From Burkholderiales bacterium (GTDB lineage: Bacteria > Pseudomonadota > Gammaproteobacteria > Burkholderiales > Usitatibacteraceae), in the NCBI GenBank assembly GCA_025359285.1, contig JANYGV010000196.1:1-32455 (forward strand): a DNA stretch of 32,455 nucleotides, written 5' to 3'. Of this stretch, positions 28,337 to 32,455 are shown one piece after another (positions within the stretch are counted from its first letter, which is position 1; every line of letters starts with the position of its first letter). The notes beneath the pieces are model-generated. The model was not told where the DNA came from and did not search any database. It saw only the letters and a list, made by a program, of their open reading frames with translations. The translations under genes and the position numbers were made by a program.

Positions 28337-29479
28337 TCAACCGATCTGCAATTCGGCTTTGATTTGCAACGCGACTTTTAACGCCACCGCTAAATCCGCA
28401 TCACACACTGTCACATGCCCCATTTTGCGGCCCGCGCGGGCTTCGCGTTTGCCGTATAAGTGCAAATGCGCACCGGGGTGTTTAAGCACAGCCTGCCAAT
28501 CTGGCGCGGTCTTTTTTTCCGGCCCGCGCCAAATGTCGCCCAGCAAATTAAGCATGACCGCCGCCGAGTGTTGAGTTGCGTCGCCCAGCGGTAGCCCGCA
28601 TAAAACGCGTACTTGCTGCTCAAACTGCGATGAGCGACAAGCGTCGATCGTGTAATGGCCGCTGTTGTGTGGACGAGGGGCGATTTCATTGATCAGCAGT
28701 TGTTCATCATGCGTAATGAAAAATTCCACGGCCAGCACGCCCACATAATCGAGCGCCACCGCGAGTCTTTTCGCAATATCGGTGGCATGGGCGGCAATCA
28801 CTGTGCTGATGCGCGCTGGGGCAATGGTGATATCGAGTACGCCATTTACGTGTTGATTTTCAGCCACCGGAAAAACCGATATTTCTCCATCTGCCGCTCT
28901 GGCGAGCACAACCGAGATTTCTAATTTGAGCGCAATAAACTCTTCGAGAATTGACGGCGGAAATTTCCAGTGTGCCAGCACAGATTCCAGCTCACCCACA
29001 TTCGCGATACGCGCCTGCCCCTTGCCGTCGTAGCCAAAACGGGCCGTTTTAAGCACGGCAGGCAGCTTCACTACTTTAAGTGCAGCCGCAATATCCGCCG
29101 CCGATTTAATCATGGCGAACGGGCCGACTGGGAATCCTTTGGCTTTAAAAAATCCTTTCTCCTGCTCGCGATCCTGCGCAATCGCGACCGCATTTCCGCT
29201 GGGGCGAACCGTCGTGCGCTTTGCCAGTTCAATTAATACTTCGGCAGGCGCATTTTCAAATTCGGTGGTCACCGCTGCGCAGGTGGTGGCCATTTCTTCC
29301 AGCGAAATTGGATGAGTGTAGGCCGTGTTTAAATGGCCACTGGCGAATTCTGCTGCCGGCGACAGCGGATCCGGATCAAGTACCGTGACGCGATAATCCA
29401 TATTGCGCGCGGCTATCGTGAACATGCGGCCTAATTGACCACCACCGATGAGGCCCAGCATTTTTCCGGGGAGAATCAT
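28337..29479 (-). CDS. purK: 5-(carboxyamino)imidazole ribonucleotide synthase
   Basis: LGLIGGGQLGRMFTIAARNMDYRVTVLDPD, LKTARFGYDGKGQ, INEIAPRPHNSGHYTIDAC motifs. Confidence 0.96.
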   Translation of the reverse strand: MILPGKMLGLIGGGQLGRMFTIAARNMDYRVTVLDPDPLSPAAEFASGHLNTAYTHPISLEEMATTCAAVTTEFENAPAEVLIELAKRTTVRPSGNAVAIAQDREQEKGFFKAKGFPVGPFAMIKSAADIAAALKVVKLPAVLKTARFGYDGKGQARIANVGELESVLAHWKFPPSILEEFIALKLEISVVLARAADGEISVFPVAENQHVNGVLDITIAPARISTVIAAHATDIAKRLAVALDYVGVLAVEFFITHDEQLLINEIAPRPHNSGHYTIDACRSSQFEQQVRVLCGLPLGDATQHSAAVMLNLLGDIWRGPEKKTAPDWQAVLKHPGAHLHLYGKREARAGRKMGHVTVCDADLAVALKVALQIKAELQIG

Positions 29480-29492
29480 GGAGGCGGAATCG

Positions 29493-29987
29493 TTAAATGA
29501 TTTCAGGCAGATGCATCGCAGCGACTTGCTCTTTCAGACTTTCGCGATAGGCCCGCAGCTTTTCCACCAGCGATGCATCGCTGTTTGCAAGCAGGCTGAC
29601 CGCAAACAATCCTGCGTTGGCCGCACCGGCTTCGCCAATCGCAAACGTGGCCACAGGAATACCTTTAGGCATCTGCACGATCGAATAAAGCGAATCTTGC
29701 CCCGCCAAGTGCTTCGAGGGCACCGGCACGCCCAGCACCGGCAAAGTAGTTTTACTGGCAATCATGCCGGGCAAATGTGCAGCGCCGCCGGCACCCGCGA
29801 TAATGCACTTGAGACCGCGATCACGCGCGGTCGCGGCGTATTCAAACATCGCATCCGGCGTGCGGTGCGCAGAAACAACTTTCTGCTCAAAGCTGACGCC
29901 AAAATCTTTGAGGACTTTCGCCGTGTGCTGCATCACATCCCAATCAGAATGCGAACCCATCACAACGCCCACCAATAACGATTCCAT
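29493..29987 (-). CDS. purE: 5-(carboxyamino)imidazole ribonucleotide mutase
   Basis: [52 protein letters not shown] motifs. Confidence 0.96.
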   Translation of the reverse strand: MESLLVGVVMGSHSDWDVMQHTAKVLKDFGVSFEQKVVSAHRTPDAMFEYAATARDRGLKCIIAGAGGAAHLPGMIASKTTLPVLGVPVPSKHLAGQDSLYSIVQMPKGIPVATFAIGEAGAANAGLFAVSLLANSDASLVEKLRAYRESLKEQVAAMHLPEII

Positions 29988-31031
29988 TTAGTTTACCAAC
30001 TGCTTCGCGTCTTCAAGCTCGATGCGGTAGTGATCAAAAATGCCCTTGAGCGCATCGGCCATGTTGACCTCCGGCTTCCAGTTCAAATCTTTCATCGTGT
30101 TGTCGATTTTTGGCACGCGGTTTTGCACATCTTGATAACCTTTGCCGTAATATTCGCCGGACGTCGTTTCAACCAGCTTTACTTTTGCGGCCGTATCTTT
30201 GTATTCGGGGTAGCTCTTGGCCAGCTCCAGCATCATAGTGGCGAGCTCGCGCACCGAGAAATTATTTTTTGGATTGCCGATGTTATAAATTTGTCCCGAT
30301 GCGACGTTATTTTCATTCGCGATAATTTTGGTCAGCGCAGAGATGCCGTCACTGACGTAAGTGAAGGCACGTTTTTGCCCGCCGCCATCGACTAATTTAA
30401 TCGGCTCGCCGCGTACGATATGGCCGAAGAATTGCGTGATAACGCGCGATGACCCTTCTTTCGGCGTGTGAATGGAATCAAGGCCTGCGCCAATCCAATT
30501 GAAAGGGCGAAACAGGGTGAAATCTAATTCGCCTCGTGAGCCATAAGCGTAAATCACGCGGTCCATCAGCTGCTTCGAACACGAATAAATCCAGCGTTGT
30601 TTCTCAATTGGGCCTAACACCAGATTGGAGGAGTGCGGATCGAATTCCTCGTCGCTGCACATGCCATAAACCTCAGACGTCGACGGGAAGATCACCCGTT
30701 TTTTGTATTTCACGCACGAGCGAATAAACGGCAAGTTTGCTTCGAAATCGAGTTCAAATACGCGCAGCGGATCTGACACATAAGTGGATGGCGTGGCAAT
30801 CGCCACCAGCGGCAGAACAACATCACATTTGCGAATGTGATATTCAATCCATTCTTTGTTGATCATGATGTCGCCTTCAAAAAACTTGAAGCGCGGGTTA
30901 TCCATGAATTGCGTCACGCGATCGCTATTCATGTCCATGCCAAAGACTTGCCAGTCGGTGGTTTCCAGAATGTGTTTCGACAGGTGATGGCCAATGAAAC
31001 CATTGACACCGAGAATGAGGATTTTTTTCAT
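29988..31031 (-). CDS. NAD-dependent epimerase/dehydratase resembling the ArnA C-terminal UDP-glucuronate decarboxylase domain
   Basis: ILGVNGFIGHHLSKHILETTDWQVFGMDMNSDR, VVLPLVAIATPSTYVSDPLRVFELDFEANL, FPSTSEVYGMCSDEEFD, WIYSCSKQLMDRVIYAYG. Confidence 0.9.
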   Translation of the reverse strand: MKKILILGVNGFIGHHLSKHILETTDWQVFGMDMNSDRVTQFMDNPRFKFFEGDIMINKEWIEYHIRKCDVVLPLVAIATPSTYVSDPLRVFELDFEANLPFIRSCVKYKKRVIFPSTSEVYGMCSDEEFDPHSSNLVLGPIEKQRWIYSCSKQLMDRVIYAYGSRGELDFTLFRPFNWIGAGLDSIHTPKEGSSRVITQFFGHIVRGEPIKLVDGGGQKRAFTYVSDGISALTKIIANENNVASGQIYNIGNPKNNFSVRELATMMLELAKSYPEYKDTAAKVKLVETTSGEYYGKGYQDVQNRVPKIDNTMKDLNWKPEVNMADALKGIFDHYRIELEDAKQLVN

Positions 31032-31720
31032 ACGTTTGCATCTTCCTGAGTGGTAACTGATCGAGCGGCGGGTGTGTGTTGAATAGAGATTTGTGCCAAT
31101 TCACGCGCTTCGAGGCGACGGCTGAGCGGTGAAAATACGGCCATTAATGCAAATGCGCTGTTACCAAATCCCGCCGCGTAATAAGCGATAACAATAGAAA
31201 TTACCGCCACAAAAAGCAAACCGATGTTGCGCAGACGAGCGCCACGATAAATGGCGAGTGGCATCCCGGCTATGCCGCTGATTTCGGGATGTTTGAGTGC
31301 ATGGCGAGTGATTAGCAACGACATTATCGCCAAGCAACCTAAATTTATCGAGTAAAACACCTGAGAGAAAAAAATAATCTGATACTCACCGACCAGTGCG
31401 GAGGAGAAAGGAACCAGGCTCACCAGACTTAAATAAACCAGGACGAGGAAGGTGAATTTTCCGTCAATATGGCGCACAAAATGAAACAGGCGGTGATTTG
31501 CATACCAAAATTGCGCTAACGCAAAAAAGCTGATTATCCACGCAATGATTTTAGGCGTTAGATCTGCGACCGCATGCATCAACGCAGCTTGTGAATTGAC
31601 GTGCGCAGATTCAGGAATCTTAAGCTCAATCACCAGCAGGGTCATGGTGACCGCGAAAATGCCGTCCGTCAGGCCTTCGAGGCGATGTTTGCTGAATGCA
31701 AAAGAAGGAGAGGTGCTCAA
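31028..31720 (-). CDS. TMEM175/DUF1211-like integral membrane protein (putative K+ channel family)
   Basis: HRLEGLTDGIFAVTMTLLVIELKIP resembles the TMEM175 signature helix (FSD variant LTD); multiple TM helices. Confidence 0.85.
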   Translation of the reverse strand: MSTSPSFAFSKHRLEGLTDGIFAVTMTLLVIELKIPESAHVNSQAALMHAVADLTPKIIAWIISFFALAQFWYANHRLFHFVRHIDGKFTFLVLVYLSLVSLVPFSSALVGEYQIIFFSQVFYSINLGCLAIMSLLITRHALKHPEISGIAGMPLAIYRGARLRNIGLLFVAVISIVIAYYAAGFGNSAFALMAVFSPLSRRLEARELAQISIQHTPAARSVTTQEDANV

Positions 31721-31836
31721 AATAGTAAACGTCGGTGTAGTAAATGCTATTTGGAAATGCGTTGTTTTGGAAATTTAATATTTTGGCAGACTAATATTTT
31801 ACGGGCTAAGATTTTTCCGTCCAAAGTACAAATAAT

Positions 31837-32455
31837 TTAAGCGGTAAACGGGTGCACACCAATACCGAAGGCGCTGGGCAGCGCAGTTTCTTCAATACGT
31901 TCACCATCCACTATTACTTCTAAAATTCGCAGCATTCTGCCATCTCCACAGAGCCCTATCACTCGTTCGCTGCTCACGTTCAAAAAGCCAGGATTGCGGT
32001 GGGTAAATCTTGACGGCGCGAGCAAGCTTTTGATGATGATAATCGGCTTGCCGTTTACCGATGTCGTCGCACCGGGGTAGGGCGGTGCCACGGCTCGAAT
32101 TAGATTATGAATGTTTTGCGCGCTATCGCGCCAATCGATCACACCATCGGCGGGTTTACGACCACCAAAATAGCTGCCCTTGGTTAAATCTTGCGTATGC
32201 ATTTGTGCCGCGCCGTTTATCAAGTCGGGCAGAGCGCGGTTGAGTGTGATTTCCGCCGTCAGCGTTACTTTCTGGAACACTTCAAGCGCGTTATCGTTCG
32301 GCAAAATCGGCACAGCGGTTTGATCGACGATGCGCCCTGCGTCTGGCTTTTCGACCATTTCGTGCAAGGTGGCACCCGTTTCGGTTTCACCTTTGATGAT
32401 CGCCCAATTCACGGGCACGCGGCCACGATATTTGGGTAACAGTGAGCCGTGCATA
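31837..32455 (-). CDS. Formyltransferase resembling the ArnA N-terminal domain (5' end off the right edge)
   Basis: HGSLLPKYRGRVPVNWAIIKGETETGATLHEMVEKPDAGRIVDQ; the first Met in the ORF track lies inside the conserved HGSLLPKYRG region, so the true start is outside the window. Confidence 0.9.
   Translation of the reverse strand, partial: MHGSLLPKYRGRVPVNWAIIKGETETGATLHEMVEKPDAGRIVDQTAVPILPNDNALEVFQKVTLTAEITLNRALPDLINGAAQMHTQDLTKGSYFGGRKPADGVIDWRDSAQNIHNLIRAVAPPYPGATTSVNGKPIIIIKSLLAPSRFTHRNPGFLNVSSERVIGLCGDGRMLRILEVIVDGERIEETALPSAFGIGVHPFTA

Overview
This window looks like a housekeeping region of a (probably beta-)proteobacterial chromosome, followed by a more variable accessory stretch. 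From 1 to 18.5 kb it carries divergent rne (5' part only) and rluC, then HAD phosphatase, Rieske protein, a large 4xPAS-GGDEF-EAL protein, an RsmI-like methyltransferase, maf, yceD/DUF177, rpmF, plsX, fabH, fabD, fabG, acpP, fabF, mltG, tmk, holB and a PilZ gene. From 18.5 to 32.4 kb it carries a LOG-family protein, a small TTG-start protein, a MacAB-like exporter, soxA/soxX cytochromes, a BepA-like M48 protease, moaC, a DUF2807 protein, purK, purE, an ArnA-type decarboxylase domain protein, a TMEM175-like channel and a partial ArnA-type formyltransferase. The strongest oddities are: (i) macA interrupted by a single in-frame TAA; (ii) a 47-bp exact duplication of the macB-permease start flanking a hairpin-forming segment, which creates a 48-codon upstream ORF ending in ATGA on the macB start; (iii) 12-bp tandem repeats upstream of macA and downstream of moaC, plus several in-frame 9/12/15-bp coding repeats; (iv) a soxXA pair with no other sox genes in view; (v) mutually exclusive hairpins 3' of moaC; (vi) ArnA-type domains encoded separately with a TMEM175-like gene between them and purEK directly downstream. 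I found no CRISPR array, rRNA, tRNA, prophage or obvious new defence system. All family assignments are from motif recognition only; no searches were run.
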